50,955 nt of DNA. Source: an uncultured beta proteobacterium (GTDB lineage: Bacteria > Pseudomonadota > Gammaproteobacteria > Burkholderiales > Burkholderiaceae_C). The notes below the pieces were generated by a model. The model saw nothing but the letters and a program-made list of their open reading frames with translations. It did not search any database and had not been told where the DNA came from. Location of the stretch: the NCBI GenBank assembly GCA_903828665.1, contig CAIKMZ010000142.1, forward strand, positions 1 through 50,955. The letters are read 5' to 3'. The position numbers and the translations under genes were made by a program. Positions 1-7,943 of this stretch are shown piece by piece (position 1 is the stretch's first letter; every line of letters begins with the position of its first letter).

Positions 1-118
1 CCTGAACAGCCGAATCGAGGAGTTGCTTCCGCATCGCTGGCAGCCTCTGGTCTGAGCGCAGTCAACGACCTCGCATATTGCCGGCCCCTGCGTCAAGGTG
101 CCATGGCTAGCCGCTTAC
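1..118 (+). mobile_element. Right end of a probable IS66-family insertion sequence (cut by window edge)
   Basis: An open frame from base 2 to a stop at 53-55 encodes a short tail containing RIEELLPHRW. This resembles the C-terminal element of IS66-family transposases (TnpC), which usually ends in a related R-I/V-x-E-L-L-P motif. About 60 bases after the stop comes CCGCTTAC (111-118), the reverse complement of GTAAGCGG; IS66 family termini characteristically begin GTAAGCG. I therefore place the IS right boundary at 118, with 119-126 as the possible 8-bp target duplication. The family call is inference from a 17-residue tail plus one terminus, since the rest of the element lies outside the window. 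Confidence 0.5.
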
Positions 119-335
119 GAAAAAACGACCCCGGGGCCGATGGTGCGTCACGGATTGGACAGGGGTACCTCCCCTCATTAGGCGCTACCGTGCCGCGTCA
201 GAGGCGGGCAATTCGAAACGCCATTGCTGACTGTTGCGGGGGTGGTGTAAGGCGTTGTGATGCTTTCAGAACAAAAGCAATATGAACTGGCAATCAAGAA
301 TATTCTGGCAATATTCTGGCAACGGAGCCAAAAAT
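119..335. other. Gene-free stretch between IS end and tRNA-Lys terminator
   Basis: I see no convincing gene here. A 60-codon open frame from 103 starts inside the IS terminus, has no recognisable motif and no ribosome binding site, so I do not call it. The stretch contains a small hairpin around 160-175 (AGGGG/CCCCT arms) and, at 287-322, three copies of CTGGCAA, the last two exactly 11 bp apart. It may be the remains of an older mobile element. Confidence 0.4.
299..322 (-). repeat. Tandem 11-bp repeat (TTGCCAGAATA on the minus strand)
   Basis: AATATTCTGGC occurs twice head to tail at 299-309 and 310-320. Read on the minus strand this gives TTGCCAG motifs starting at 322 and 311, one helical turn apart, with a third TTGCCAG at 293-287. 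The arrangement resembles the three TTGCCTACA repeats, also 11 bp apart, that lie just upstream of the integrase at 49905. Repeats phased like this could be recombinase arm-binding sites; that role is inference. Confidence 0.5.
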
Positions 336-370
336 AAAAAAAGCCTGCTACGAATTAAATAGCAGGCTTT
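329..370 (-). terminator. Intrinsic terminator downstream of tRNA-Lys
   Basis: The 11-bp perfect stem AAAGCCTGCTA (340-350) / TAGCAGGCTTT (360-370) has a 9-base loop. On the minus strand it is followed by a T-rich run (340 down to 329). It lies about 20 bases past the tRNA-Lys 3' end and should terminate that transcript, and possibly any read-through from tcdA. Confidence 0.85.
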
Positions 371-391
371 CTATATTTGACAAAGGGAATT

Positions 392-467
392 TGGTGGGAT
401 GTGCGGGGGTCGAACCCACGACAAACGGATTAAAAGTCCGCTGCTCTACCAACTGAGCTAACATCCC
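392..467 (-). tRNA. tRNA-Lys (anticodon UUU)
   Basis: The 76-nt cloverleaf has a GGGATGT/ACATCCC acceptor stem, a D-arm with AGCTCAGTTGGTAGAG, the anticodon loop CTTTTAA carrying UUU, a T-arm with GGTTCGACCCC, and an encoded CCA at 394-392. It decodes AAA/AAG. A terminator follows directly. As an ANN-codon reader it is expected to carry t6A, or its cyclic form ct6A, at position 37, and the enzyme making ct6A (tcdA) is encoded 54 bp upstream in the same orientation. Confidence 0.97.
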
Positions 468-512
468 GGATCTTCGTTCCCGTGCAGTGTCAGCTGCGCG
501 GCGAAGGGTCGA

Positions 513-518
513 ATTGTA
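513..518 (-). promoter_or_regulatory. Candidate -10 box for tRNA-Lys
   Basis: On the minus strand the gap between tcdA and the tRNA contains TACAAT (518-513), about 46 bases before the mature tRNA 5' end, followed by a GC-rich discriminator-like stretch typical of stable-RNA promoters. The matching -35 would lie in the last codons of tcdA and is a poor match. The tRNA may have its own start, but co-transcription with tcdA is not excluded. Confidence 0.35.
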
Positions 519-521
519 GCT

Positions 522-1286
522 TTATTTTGGTGCCTTCGAGGCCGCGCCGGAAATTCGATCGAGCGTCCAACCCGCCGCGCACTGGCCGAAAGTGGCCGTG
601 ACCGCGACCACGGATCCATAGCCATGGCAATTGAGCGTTCCATCGCCCTCCACCGCACAGGATGCGTCCGGCGGCCTGACCGCTTCGCGGCTGAAAACGC
701 AGGCCACGCCGATCTTCCGACCCTCGCGCGGCGCCTGGTGTTCCTTGCGCAGGCGATAGCGCAACTGCGCCAGCAGCGGGTCATGCGTCGTGTTGGCAAG
801 ATCGTCGATGTCGACCTGATGCGCGTGGCGCTTGCCCCCCGCTGCCCCCGCTGAAATGAAGATGGCATCGGTCGCTCGCGCCCAAGCCGCCATCGCGGTC
901 TTGGCCTTGACCTGATCGCAGGCATCGATGACCGCATCCACGCCCGCCGGCAGCAGCGCAGGCCAGTTGACGGGCTCGACAAACTCCTCGATGCAGGTCA
1001 CCGCGCAATTCGGATGGAAGGACAGGATGCGGTCGCGCATGGCGAGCACCTTGGCCTGCCCCAGCGTGGCCTCGACGGCCTGAATCTGCCGGTTGATATT
1101 GGATTCGGAAACATGGTCCAGATCAATCAGGGTCAGGCGTCCGACGCCGCTGCGCGCCAGCGCCTCCACCGCCCAGGAGCCGACGCCTCCGATGCCGACC
1201 ACCGCGACATGCGCGCCGGCAATGCGCTGTGCGCCGGCCACGCCGTACAGGCGCGCGACACCGCCAAATCGCCGATCCTCTGTCAT
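522..1286 (-). CDS. tcdA: tRNA threonylcarbamoyladenosine dehydratase TcdA (CsdL/YgdL)
   Basis: The 254-residue protein has the E1-like ThiF/MoeB fold. The nucleotide-binding loop GIGGVGS is at residues 31-37, the DLD...ESNINRQ segment at about 55-67, and the C-terminal half is typical of TcdA (DPLLAQLRYRLRK). The family uses ATP to cyclise t6A37 to the oxazolone ct6A in tRNAs that read ANN codons, working with the CsdA/CsdE sulfur-relay proteins, neither of which is in this window. Length matches the family (about 250-270). It follows cpoB by 14 bp in the same orientation and precedes a probable substrate, tRNA-Lys(UUU). The other ThiF-like families (MoeB, ThiF) are less likely because of the NINRQ context and the C-terminal sequence. 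Confidence 0.92.
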   Translation of the reverse strand: MTEDRRFGGVARLYGVAGAQRIAGAHVAVVGIGGVGSWAVEALARSGVGRLTLIDLDHVSESNINRQIQAVEATLGQAKVLAMRDRILSFHPNCAVTCIEEFVEPVNWPALLPAGVDAVIDACDQVKAKTAMAAWARATDAIFISAGAAGGKRHAHQVDIDDLANTTHDPLLAQLRYRLRKEHQAPREGRKIGVACVFSREAVRPPDASCAVEGDGTLNCHGYGSVVAVTATFGQCAAGWTLDRISGAASKAPK

Positions 1287-1300
1287 AACCGGGCAGCGGG

Positions 1301-2089
1301 CTACTTGAGCCGCGCCAGTCGGTCCTTTGCCGCCGTGGCCGCTTCCGATTGCGGATAGGCCTTGAGCAGATCCTCCAGCGTCTTTCTGGCGCCCTTGGTG
1401 TCCTTGAGCTCGATCTGGCAGTTGGCGATGGAGAGCACGGCCTCGGGCGAGCGCATGTGCTCCGGCTCGCGCGCGATCAGGGCGCGGAAGTTGATCATCG
1501 CCTCCTTGTAGTCGCGCGTCGCGTATTGCGCGTTGCCGAGCCAGAACAGGGCCGACGGCCCGTAGCCGCTCTGGGCATAACGCTTGAGGAAATCGATGAA
1601 CAAAGGTTGCGCCGCGGCGAACTCGCCTTTGCGGAAGACCAGCATGGCGGCTTCGAAGTCGCGCTTTTCGGCGGGCTCCGCACTGAACTCGCGGCCATCA
1701 ACGGAAACCTTGACCGGTTCGAACTGGCGCAGACGACTGTCCACGCCCTGCACCACGTCTTTTTGCACACGCTGCGTCTCGGCAAGGTCCCGCGACAGCT
1801 GCTCGTTCTGGCCCCTGAGCTTGGCCGTCTCGGCGCGCAGGGTCTCGATCTGGTTCTGCAGTTCAAGCAGACTGCGGCGCAAGGCCTCGTTGTCTTCGCT
1901 GGCGCGGCTGGCGCCCTGCTCGGCCTGCAGGCGAACGGCTTCGACGCGCTGGCGCAGATCGAGGATGGCGCGGCGCGCTTCCTCGTCATCAAACAGCCCG
2001 GCGCCGGCCGATGCCGCTGCCAGCCCCAGCAGCGCGAAGGCCAGGGCCCGCCGCAAAGCGGTCATGCCGTCGGAGGTCAATGTGCTCAT
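1301..2089 (-). CDS. cpoB: Cell division coordinator CpoB (Tol-Pal system protein YbgF)
   Basis: This 262-residue periplasmic protein starts with an export signal: a hydrophobic stretch around residues 12-25 and a likely cleavage site after the ASAGA region, before the conserved GLFDDEEAR. A long coiled coil rich in E, Q, L and R follows (about 35-110), which trimerises in the family. The C-terminal TPR repeats contain YxxA/G and FLKRYxxS motifs (about 150-255). CpoB couples outer-membrane constriction by Tol-Pal to septal peptidoglycan synthesis. The start codon overlaps the pal stop as ATGA, implying translational coupling. An internal Met at residue 9 could be the real start without changing the interpretation. 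Confidence 0.93.
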   Translation of the reverse strand: MSTLTSDGMTALRRALAFALLGLAAASAGAGLFDDEEARRAILDLRQRVEAVRLQAEQGASRASEDNEALRRSLLELQNQIETLRAETAKLRGQNEQLSRDLAETQRVQKDVVQGVDSRLRQFEPVKVSVDGREFSAEPAEKRDFEAAMLVFRKGEFAAAQPLFIDFLKRYAQSGYGPSALFWLGNAQYATRDYKEAMINFRALIAREPEHMRSPEAVLSIANCQIELKDTKGARKTLEDLLKAYPQSEAATAAKDRLARLK

Positions 2090-2619
2090 CGGTAGCTGAT
2101 TTCAGCGCGCCGGTTCTTGGCCATGGCCGCCTCGTCTGACCCGAGCACCGCGGGCTTCTCCTTGCCGAAGCTGACGGCTTCCATCTGGGCGTCGGACACG
2201 CCGAGCAGGCCGAGCGCGCCGCGCACGGCTTCGGCCCGCTTCTGGCCCAAGGCCAGGTTGTATTCACGCCCGCCGCGTTCGTCGGTGTGGCCTTCGATGG
2301 CCACCTTGCGCGTCCTGTCGGCCTTGATGAAACGCGCCTGCGCTTCGATGACCGTCTGGAATTCAGGCTTGATGATGAAACTGTCGTAGTCGAAATACAC
2401 AATGCGCGCCCCGGCCGGCACGGCTGCCTGCTGCGTCGATTTTCCGACGTCGACCGAGGTCACGCCGCTCTTGCCGACCGCGCTGCCGTCGCCGTTGGCG
2501 CCCGATTGCGAAATGCTCGTCCCGGACTTGTCTTCCACCGGGACGTTATCGAGTTTGACCGCCGAACCACAACCGGCCATCAGGGCCGCCGTGCACAAAA
2601 CCAAGAACAGTTTTTTCAT
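2086..2619 (-). CDS. pal: Peptidoglycan-associated lipoprotein Pal
   Basis: The 177-residue lipoprotein has lipobox LMAGC (Cys17 is the lipidation site), a variable linker, and a C-terminal OmpA-like domain. That domain carries the peptidoglycan-binding GHTDERGG motif and the NxxLxxxRA helix (here NLALGQKRAEAVR), and ends in NRRAEISYR. Pal anchors the outer membrane to peptidoglycan and is recycled by TolB during division. It sits 25 bp after tolB and overlaps cpoB, the usual tolB-pal-cpoB order. The tolQRA genes are not in the window, so the Tol system is split or lies elsewhere. Confidence 0.96.
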   Translation of the reverse strand: MKKLFLVLCTAALMAGCGSAVKLDNVPVEDKSGTSISQSGANGDGSAVGKSGVTSVDVGKSTQQAAVPAGARIVYFDYDSFIIKPEFQTVIEAQARFIKADRTRKVAIEGHTDERGGREYNLALGQKRAEAVRGALGLLGVSDAQMEAVSFGKEKPAVLGSDEAAMAKNRRAEISYR

Positions 2620-2644
2620 TCAATTTACCTTAAAGTCGAATTCT

Positions 2645-3940
2645 CTATTTCTGAAACGGACCCCAGTCCGGCTCGCGAATATTGCCGCCCTGGCCGCTCA
2701 GGCGCGCCTTGATCTTGCCATCGAGCGTGGTGGTCATCAGCACCTCGCGTCCCTGCTGCTGCGTCGCGTAGACGATCAGGCGGCTGTTGGGCGCGAAGCT
2801 CGGGCTTTCATCGGCAGCGCTGTCGGTCAAGACCGTCACGCCACCGCCGGCAAGCTCCATCAGATGCAATTTGAAAGCCCCGTTTACCCGGGAAATATAG
2901 GCCAGCCAGCGGCCGTCAGGACTGACGGCCGGAGAAATGTTGTAACTGCCGGTAAACGTCACGCGCTCGGCGCTGCCGCCGCTGGCGGGCATCTTGTAGA
3001 TCTGGGGCGCACCGCCGCGGTCGCTGACAAAGAAGATCAGCTTGCCGTCCGGGCTGTAAACCGGCTCGGTATCAATGCTGCTGGACTGCGCGAGCCGGCG
3101 CGGCTCGCCGCCGGCCGCGTCGATGGCGAACAGCTGCGAGCCGCCATCACGGCTGAGCGTCACGGCCAGCGTGCGACCGTCGGGCGACCAGGCCGGCGCG
3201 CTGTTGGAGCCCTTGAAGTTGGCGATCAGCCGGCGCTTGCCGGTGGCCACGTCATGGCTGTAGACAACGGGCTTGCGCGATTCAAAGGAGACGTAAGCGA
3301 GCTGCGCGCCATTGGGCGACCAGGCCGGCGAGATGATGGGCTCCGGGCTCGCCAGCGCCGACTGGGCGTTCTCCCCGTCGGCATCCGCGACCCACAGCTG
3401 GTAGCGCGGGCCCGCCTTGGTTACGTAGGCGATGCGGGTTGAAAACGCGCCCTTCTCGCCGGTCAGCTTCTCGTAGACGAAATCGGCAATGCGGTGCGCC
3501 GCCAGGCGCAGATCGCCCTGCGTCACGGCGTAGCTCTGTCCGCCCAGATCCTGTCCGCGCACCACGTCCCAGAGTCGGAAACGCACGTCGTAGCGACCAT
3601 CGGCCAGGCGCGCCACGCTGCCCGACACCAGCGAGTCCGCACCCTTCTGGCGCCAGAGAGCGACGTCAGGCCGCGTCAGCTCGTCGAGCGCCACACCGGC
3701 GGCGTCCACCGCGCGGAACTGGCCGCTGCGCTCCAGATCGGCCTGCACGATGGCGGCAATCTTTTGCGGTGCGCCGTCTTCACCGCGGAACGCGGAAACC
3801 GCGATCGGCAACTGGTTCAGCCCGATCCCGGCCACGTCGACCCGGAACTGGGCTTGCACCGCAGCGCCGGCCAGCAGGGCCAGGCCCATGCACGCAACGC
3901 GCACGAACGCGGTAAAGCGGGGGAATGGGTTAACTGTCAT
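2645..3940 (-). CDS. tolB: Tol-Pal system periplasmic protein TolB
   Basis: The 431-residue protein has an N-terminal signal peptide ending near AVQAQ (about residue 31), the N-terminal TolB domain, then a six-bladed beta-propeller built from repeated (I/E)[20 protein letters not shown] units. Examples are the WSPNG, WSPDG, YSPDG and [12 protein letters not shown] segments at about 205-375. TolB cycles between Pal and TolA in the periplasm. The reading frame begins inside the end of the upstream glycosyltransferase (11-bp overlap), so tolB is probably expressed from the transcript starting near 4700. Length and domain order are normal. Confidence 0.96.
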   Translation of the reverse strand: MTVNPFPRFTAFVRVACMGLALLAGAAVQAQFRVDVAGIGLNQLPIAVSAFRGEDGAPQKIAAIVQADLERSGQFRAVDAAGVALDELTRPDVALWRQKGADSLVSGSVARLADGRYDVRFRLWDVVRGQDLGGQSYAVTQGDLRLAAHRIADFVYEKLTGEKGAFSTRIAYVTKAGPRYQLWVADADGENAQSALASPEPIISPAWSPNGAQLAYVSFESRKPVVYSHDVATGKRRLIANFKGSNSAPAWSPDGRTLAVTLSRDGGSQLFAIDAAGGEPRRLAQSSSIDTEPVYSPDGKLIFFVSDRGGAPQIYKMPASGGSAERVTFTGSYNISPAVSPDGRWLAYISRVNGAFKLHLMELAGGGVTVLTDSAADESPSFAPNSRLIVYATQQQGREVLMTTTLDGKIKARLSGQGGNIREPDWGPFQK

Positions 3941-4685
3941 TTTTCTGATTCAGGCAATACAAAGCGAAATACTTTCCAAACGCGGCCTGGGCCTGCATGG
4001 TGCACACGGCGAACCCCATTGCACCATCGAGAAACCCGAGACGAAGAACATAACTGCGCAGGAATGCTACCACCCCGGCCAGCCCTGCCCGCAACATGGA
4101 TGTGTTCTCGCCGCGCGCGAAGCGCTGCTCAGCCCAGGCCTGGCTGTATTGCTCGAGCTTGCGCCAGTAGTGCGCCGGCGTCGGATAGCTGTAGTGCAGG
4201 ATCGGCACCGACAGACGCGCCGTGGCACCCTGCGCGAGCAGCACACGCTCGTGCACGAGGTCTTCGCTGAAGCGCGCCGCATCGCGCTTGAACAGCCGCA
4301 GCACATAGTCTGGCGTCCAGCCGCAGTGGTGGATCCAGCGGCCGCAGAACTGGGTCAGGCGCGGAATCTCGTAGGCCACATCCGCGTCCTCGGCCACCAC
4401 GCGCTGTATCTGCAGCGCCAGCTCGGGCGAGACGCGCTCGTCGGCATCGAGCGAAAGCACCCACGGAAACCGGGCGAGCTGCAAGGCCCGGTTCTTCTGC
4501 GGCCCGAAGCCGGGCCAGTCGCTGCTGAAATGCACGACCGCGCCCAAGTCGCGCGCCATGTCGGGCGTGCCGTCGGTGCTGCCGGAATCGAGCACCACCA
4601 CTTCATCGGCAAAGCCCAGGCTCAAGAGGCAGTCCCGGATGTTCGCGCTTTCGTTATGGGTGATGACGATGACGGAAAGAGGCAT
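3930..4685 (-). CDS. WaaE/KdtX-like LPS-core family 2 glycosyltransferase
   Basis: From the ATG at 4685 this is a 251-residue GT-A fold enzyme: [13 protein letters not shown] at the start, the nucleotide-binding DSGSTDGT loop, and the DADER metal-binding motif (DxD equivalent). The [12 protein letters not shown] segment is typical of the WaaE group, which adds the first glucose to the LPS inner core on heptose I in enterobacteria. A longer frame back to 4814 lacks a plausible start and would cross the divergent promoter region, so I use 4685. The gene overlaps tolB by 11 bp and is divergent from msbA, suiting a role in lipid A-core assembly. The acceptor sugar is not deducible. Confidence 0.85.
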   Translation of the reverse strand: MPLSVIVITHNESANIRDCLLSLGFADEVVVLDSGSTDGTPDMARDLGAVVHFSSDWPGFGPQKNRALQLARFPWVLSLDADERVSPELALQIQRVVAEDADVAYEIPRLTQFCGRWIHHCGWTPDYVLRLFKRDAARFSEDLVHERVLLAQGATARLSVPILHYSYPTPAHYWRKLEQYSQAWAEQRFARGENTSMLRAGLAGVVAFLRSYVLRLGFLDGAMGFAVCTMQAQAAFGKYFALYCLNQKNDS

Positions 4686-4788
4686 CGGCGGAGTGTAGCA
4701 AGTTGACGTCATAATAGCTTCGTGCACACGGGTGAAGCCCGCTGTGAGCACGGGCCGAAAACGAACAGGCACTGCAGCGCATTCACAG
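4686..4788. promoter_or_regulatory. Divergent promoter region between the glycosyltransferase and msbA
   Basis: This roughly 100-bp spacer separates the minus-strand glycosyltransferase-tolB-pal-cpoB-tcdA run from the plus-strand msbA run. It contains an AT-rich segment with TTGACG and ATAATA elements (about 4701-4715), but no pair with canonical 16-18 bp spacing in either direction, so I do not assign individual promoters. Both transcripts must start in or near here. A GTG at 4732 would add 19 residues to MsbA and remains possible. Confidence 0.35.
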
Positions 4789-6543
4789 ATGACGAAATCC
4801 ATTTCCTCCAGCAATCGGGTCCTGTACGGCCGGCTCCTGACCTACGTTCGACCCTACTGGAAGGCGCTGCTGCTGGCCGTTCTGGGCATGGTGGCGACGG
4901 CCGCGACCGAGCCCATGTTTCCGGCCATCATGAAGTATCTGCTGAACAACGGCTTCCAGGCCAAGGACCCGCGTCTGGTCTGGCTGATACCGGTCGGCAT
5001 CGTGAGCCTGTTCCTGGTCCGAAGCGTCATCGTCTACTGCACCGGCTACCTGATGATGTGGATCTCGAGCCGCTTCGTCACCCAGCTGCGGCGCGCGCTG
5101 TTTACCAAGCTGCTGGTGCTGCCGACCCACCACTTCGACGAGAACTCCGCCGGCCAGCTGATCTCGCGCCTCGTTTACGACGTCAGCAACGTGACCGACG
5201 CCGCGACCAGCGCCCTGATCACGCTGGTGCGGGAGTCGCTGACGGCGCTAGCGCTGATCTGCTATCTGCTCTACCTCGACTGGAAGCTCACGCTGATCAC
5301 GCTGGCGGTCGGCCCGGTCATTGCCTTCACGGTCAAGTCCTTCAGCAAGCGCATGCGCGCCGCGAGCAAGCTCAGCCTGGGTGCCATGCGCGCGATCTCG
5401 CACACGATCGAGGAGACCATTTCGGCGCAGCAGGTCGTGAAAATTTTCGGCGGCCAGCCGCGCCAGCAGCAACGCTTCTTCGACAACTCAGAGCAGTTCC
5501 GCCGCGCCCAGATGCGCGAGGCGATCCCGGCCTCGGCCGTGACGCCGATCACGCACATCGCCGCATCGGTGGCGGTCGCCATCATCACCTTCATGGCCTT
5601 GAGCGAGGCCAGCGGTCAGTCCGCCGCGCAGGCCGGTGGCTCGGCCGGCGGTTTCATCGCATTCATCACCGCCATGCTGCTGCTGATTTCGCCGATCAAG
5701 CAGTTGACCACCGTGAACTCGACGATCCAGCGCGGGCTGGCCGCTTCGGAGAGCATCTTCGAACTGCTCGACACGACGCCGGAAACAGACCACGGCACAC
5801 AGCAGATCAAGAGCAAGGGCGAAATCCGCTTCGAGCATGTCGGCTTTCGCTATCCCGGCGCGGAGCGCGTGGCCCTCGACGACATCAGCTTGCAGATCGG
5901 GGCCGGGCAGATCGTGGCCCTGGTCGGCGCATCCGGTGGCGGCAAGACCACGATCGGCGCGCTGATCCCGCGCTTCTATCCGGTCACATCCGGACGGATC
6001 CTGATCGACGGCGTTGACATCAACGACATCACGCTGGCGAGCCTGCGCGAGAACATCGCCCTGGTCAGCCAGAACGTCGTCCTGTTCAACGACACCGTCG
6101 CCGCCAACATCGCCTACGGCTCGCTGCAGACCTGCAGCCGCGAGCAGGTGATGGCAGCCGCGCGCGCCGCCAACGCCTGGGATTTCATCGAACGCCTGCC
6201 CGACGGGCTCGACACCTTCATCGGCGAAAACGGCGCCAAGCTCTCCGGCGGCCAGCGCCAGCGTCTGGCCATTGCGCGCGCGCTGCTGAAGGACGCGCCG
6301 ATCCTGATCCTCGACGAAGCCACGTCGGCCCTCGATACCGAATCCGAACGCCAGGTGCAGGCGGCGCTGGCCGTGCTGATGAAGAACCGTACGACCCTGG
6401 TCATCGCGCACCGGCTGAGCACCATCGAGCACGCCGACTGCATCGTTGTGCTCGACCATGGCCGCATCGTCGAGACCGGCACCCATGCCGAACTGCTGCG
6501 CGCCGCCGGCTACTACGCCAACCTGAATCGGCTGCAGGGATGA
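4789..6543 (+). CDS. msbA: Lipid A export ATP-binding/permease MsbA
   Basis: The 584-residue half-transporter has an N-terminal six-helix ABC exporter domain (about 20-310) followed by a nucleotide-binding domain. Walker A GASGGGKT is at about 380-387, then the signature LSGGQRQRL, Walker B ILILDEATSALD, and the H-loop IAHRLS. A homodimer flips core-lipid A across the inner membrane. I chose the ATG at 4789 (MTKSISS) because it gives the family's usual length (about 580) and puts the first helix where expected; an in-frame GTG at 4732 would add 19 basic residues. The stop overlaps the next gene as ATGA, so msbA leads a four-gene surface-glycan run. Confidence 0.93.
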   Translation: MTKSISSSNRVLYGRLLTYVRPYWKALLLAVLGMVATAATEPMFPAIMKYLLNNGFQAKDPRLVWLIPVGIVSLFLVRSVIVYCTGYLMMWISSRFVTQLRRALFTKLLVLPTHHFDENSAGQLISRLVYDVSNVTDAATSALITLVRESLTALALICYLLYLDWKLTLITLAVGPVIAFTVKSFSKRMRAASKLSLGAMRAISHTIEETISAQQVVKIFGGQPRQQQRFFDNSEQFRRAQMREAIPASAVTPITHIAASVAVAIITFMALSEASGQSAAQAGGSAGGFIAFITAMLLLISPIKQLTTVNSTIQRGLAASESIFELLDTTPETDHGTQQIKSKGEIRFEHVGFRYPGAERVALDDISLQIGAGQIVALVGASGGGKTTIGALIPRFYPVTSGRILIDGVDINDITLASLRENIALVSQNVVLFNDTVAANIAYGSLQTCSREQVMAAARAANAWDFIERLPDGLDTFIGENGAKLSGGQRQRLAIARALLKDAPILILDEATSALDTESERQVQAALAVLMKNRTTLVIAHRLSTIEHADCIVVLDHGRIVETGTHAELLRAAGYYANLNRLQG

Positions 6544-7259
6544 GCGTCCCCATCCTCACCTATCACCAGATCGATACACCGCCACCACGCGGCACACCGC
6601 TGCGCGGCCTGGTGGTGTCGCCCAGCGCCTTTGCACGGCAAATGGCCTTCCTGAAATGCCTGGGCTACCGGGGCCTGTCCATGGGCCAGCTCGAACCCTA
6701 TTTGAAGGGTGAACAGCGCGGACGCGTCGTCGGCATCACGTTTGATGACGGCTATCGGAACAACGCCGAGCACGCGCTGCCGGTGCTCAAAAAACAGGGA
6801 TTCAGCGCCACCTGCTATGCCCTCAGCGGCATGCTCGGCGAGCGCAACAGCTGGGACCTGGAAAACGGCGTGGCGCAAAAGCCCCTGATGACGATTCAGG
6901 ACTGCCGCGACTGGCTGCAGGCCGGCCTGGAGATCGGATCGCACACGCGCAGCCACGCCGACCTCACGCGGATCGATGCCGATGCCGCACGCGATGAAAT
7001 CGCGGGCTCCCGGCTCGAACTGGAAGACCGGCTCGGCTGCGAGGTCCGGCACTTCTGCTACCCCTACGGCCGCTTCAACCCGGAGCACGGCGCGATGGCG
7101 CAGCAGGCCGGTTACCGCACCGCGACCACGATGCGCCGCGGCCGCGCGCACGCCGGCGACGACCCTTACGCGCTGCGGCGCATCATGGTGGCACAGGCCA
7201 CCAGCCTGCCGCAATTGGCGCTGAAGATCATGACCACCTATGAAGACCGACGCGGCTGA
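6540..7259 (+). CDS. NodB-type polysaccharide deacetylase
   Basis: This 239-residue cytosolic-looking protein has no signal peptide. It carries the carbohydrate esterase 4 signature: TFDDGY (catalytic Asp and metal Asp) at about 66-71, the metal-binding SHTRSH motif at about 134-139, and the CYPYGRF segment at about 163-169. Family members remove N- or O-acetyl groups from glycans such as N-acetylglucosamine polymers or glycolipids, using a divalent metal. It is translationally coupled to msbA (ATGA overlap) and followed by a methyltransferase, so the substrate is probably a lipid-linked or LPS-associated sugar rather than chitin or peptidoglycan. That substrate is inference. Confidence 0.85.
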   Translation: MSVPILTYHQIDTPPPRGTPLRGLVVSPSAFARQMAFLKCLGYRGLSMGQLEPYLKGEQRGRVVGITFDDGYRNNAEHALPVLKKQGFSATCYALSGMLGERNSWDLENGVAQKPLMTIQDCRDWLQAGLEIGSHTRSHADLTRIDADAARDEIAGSRLELEDRLGCEVRHFCYPYGRFNPEHGAMAQQAGYRTATTMRRGRAHAGDDPYALRRIMVAQATSLPQLALKIMTTYEDRRG

Positions 7260-7938
7260 CCCCAGCATGAATCTGTACACCGAAAAAAGTGGCGACTACT
7301 TCGGGCATGCCCGCACGGACATCGAGCCCTTGCTGCCTGCAAGACAAGGCGCGGGCCTGCGGGCGCTGGAGATCGGCTGCTCCGGCGGCCACACCCTGGC
7401 TTGGCTCAAGAAGACCGGCCACTGCCACTGGGTCGCAGGTGTCGAACCGTATGCCGAACTGGCGATCGGCCACGGCGTGATCGACCGGTTCTTCAAGCTC
7501 GACATCGAAAAGGAATTGCCCGACATTGCCGAGGGCTCGATCGATCTGCTGCTGTGCCTCGACGTGCTCGAGCATCTGGTCAATCCCTGGGAAGCCATGC
7601 GTCGGCTCGATCGCCTGCTCAAGCCCGGCGGCACCCTGATCGTGAGCCTGCCCAACCTGCGCAATTACCACATCATTGCGGCCCTGGCGTTTCGGGGACA
7701 GTTCACCTACACCGATTCGGGTACGCTGGACCGCACGCACCTGCGCTTCTTCACCCGCAGCAGCGCGATCGAGCTGACCGAGACGGCCGGCGCACGCGTG
7801 ACCGCCGTTGTCGGCACCGAAACCGATCGCTGGCAGAAGCGACTGCTCGCGCGCCTCGGACTGGGCGACCTGCTAGCCAAGCAGTTTCTGCTGGCAGCGC
7901 GCAAGGCCGACGCGGCAGGTCCGGCCGAAAGCAGGTAA
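7240..7938 (+). CDS. Class I SAM-dependent methyltransferase
   Basis: The 232-residue protein has a Methyltransf_11/23-type Rossmann fold: motif I LEIGCSGGHTL (about 43-53), the acidic ribose-binding region near VAGVEPY, and LLLCLDVLEHLVNPW (about 100-115), a signature of small-molecule and glycan methyltransferases. LKPGGTLIVSLPN marks motif III. The start at 7240 overlaps the deacetylase by 20 bp; a second Met at 7267 (MNLYTEKSG) fits the family's usual beginning and is equally plausible, with no clear ribosome site to choose. The context implies methylation of a sugar or lipid-linked glycan; the substrate is unknown. Confidence 0.8.
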   Translation: MKTDAADPSMNLYTEKSGDYFGHARTDIEPLLPARQGAGLRALEIGCSGGHTLAWLKKTGHCHWVAGVEPYAELAIGHGVIDRFFKLDIEKELPDIAEGSIDLLLCLDVLEHLVNPWEAMRRLDRLLKPGGTLIVSLPNLRNYHIIAALAFRGQFTYTDSGTLDRTHLRFFTRSSAIELTETAGARVTAVVGTETDRWQKRLLARLGLGDLLAKQFLLAARKADAAGPAESR

Positions 7939-7943
7939 GAACC

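Noticed and set aside
103..285. 60-codon frame near the IS end
   Set aside because: It begins inside the IS terminus, has no ribosome site and matches no motif.
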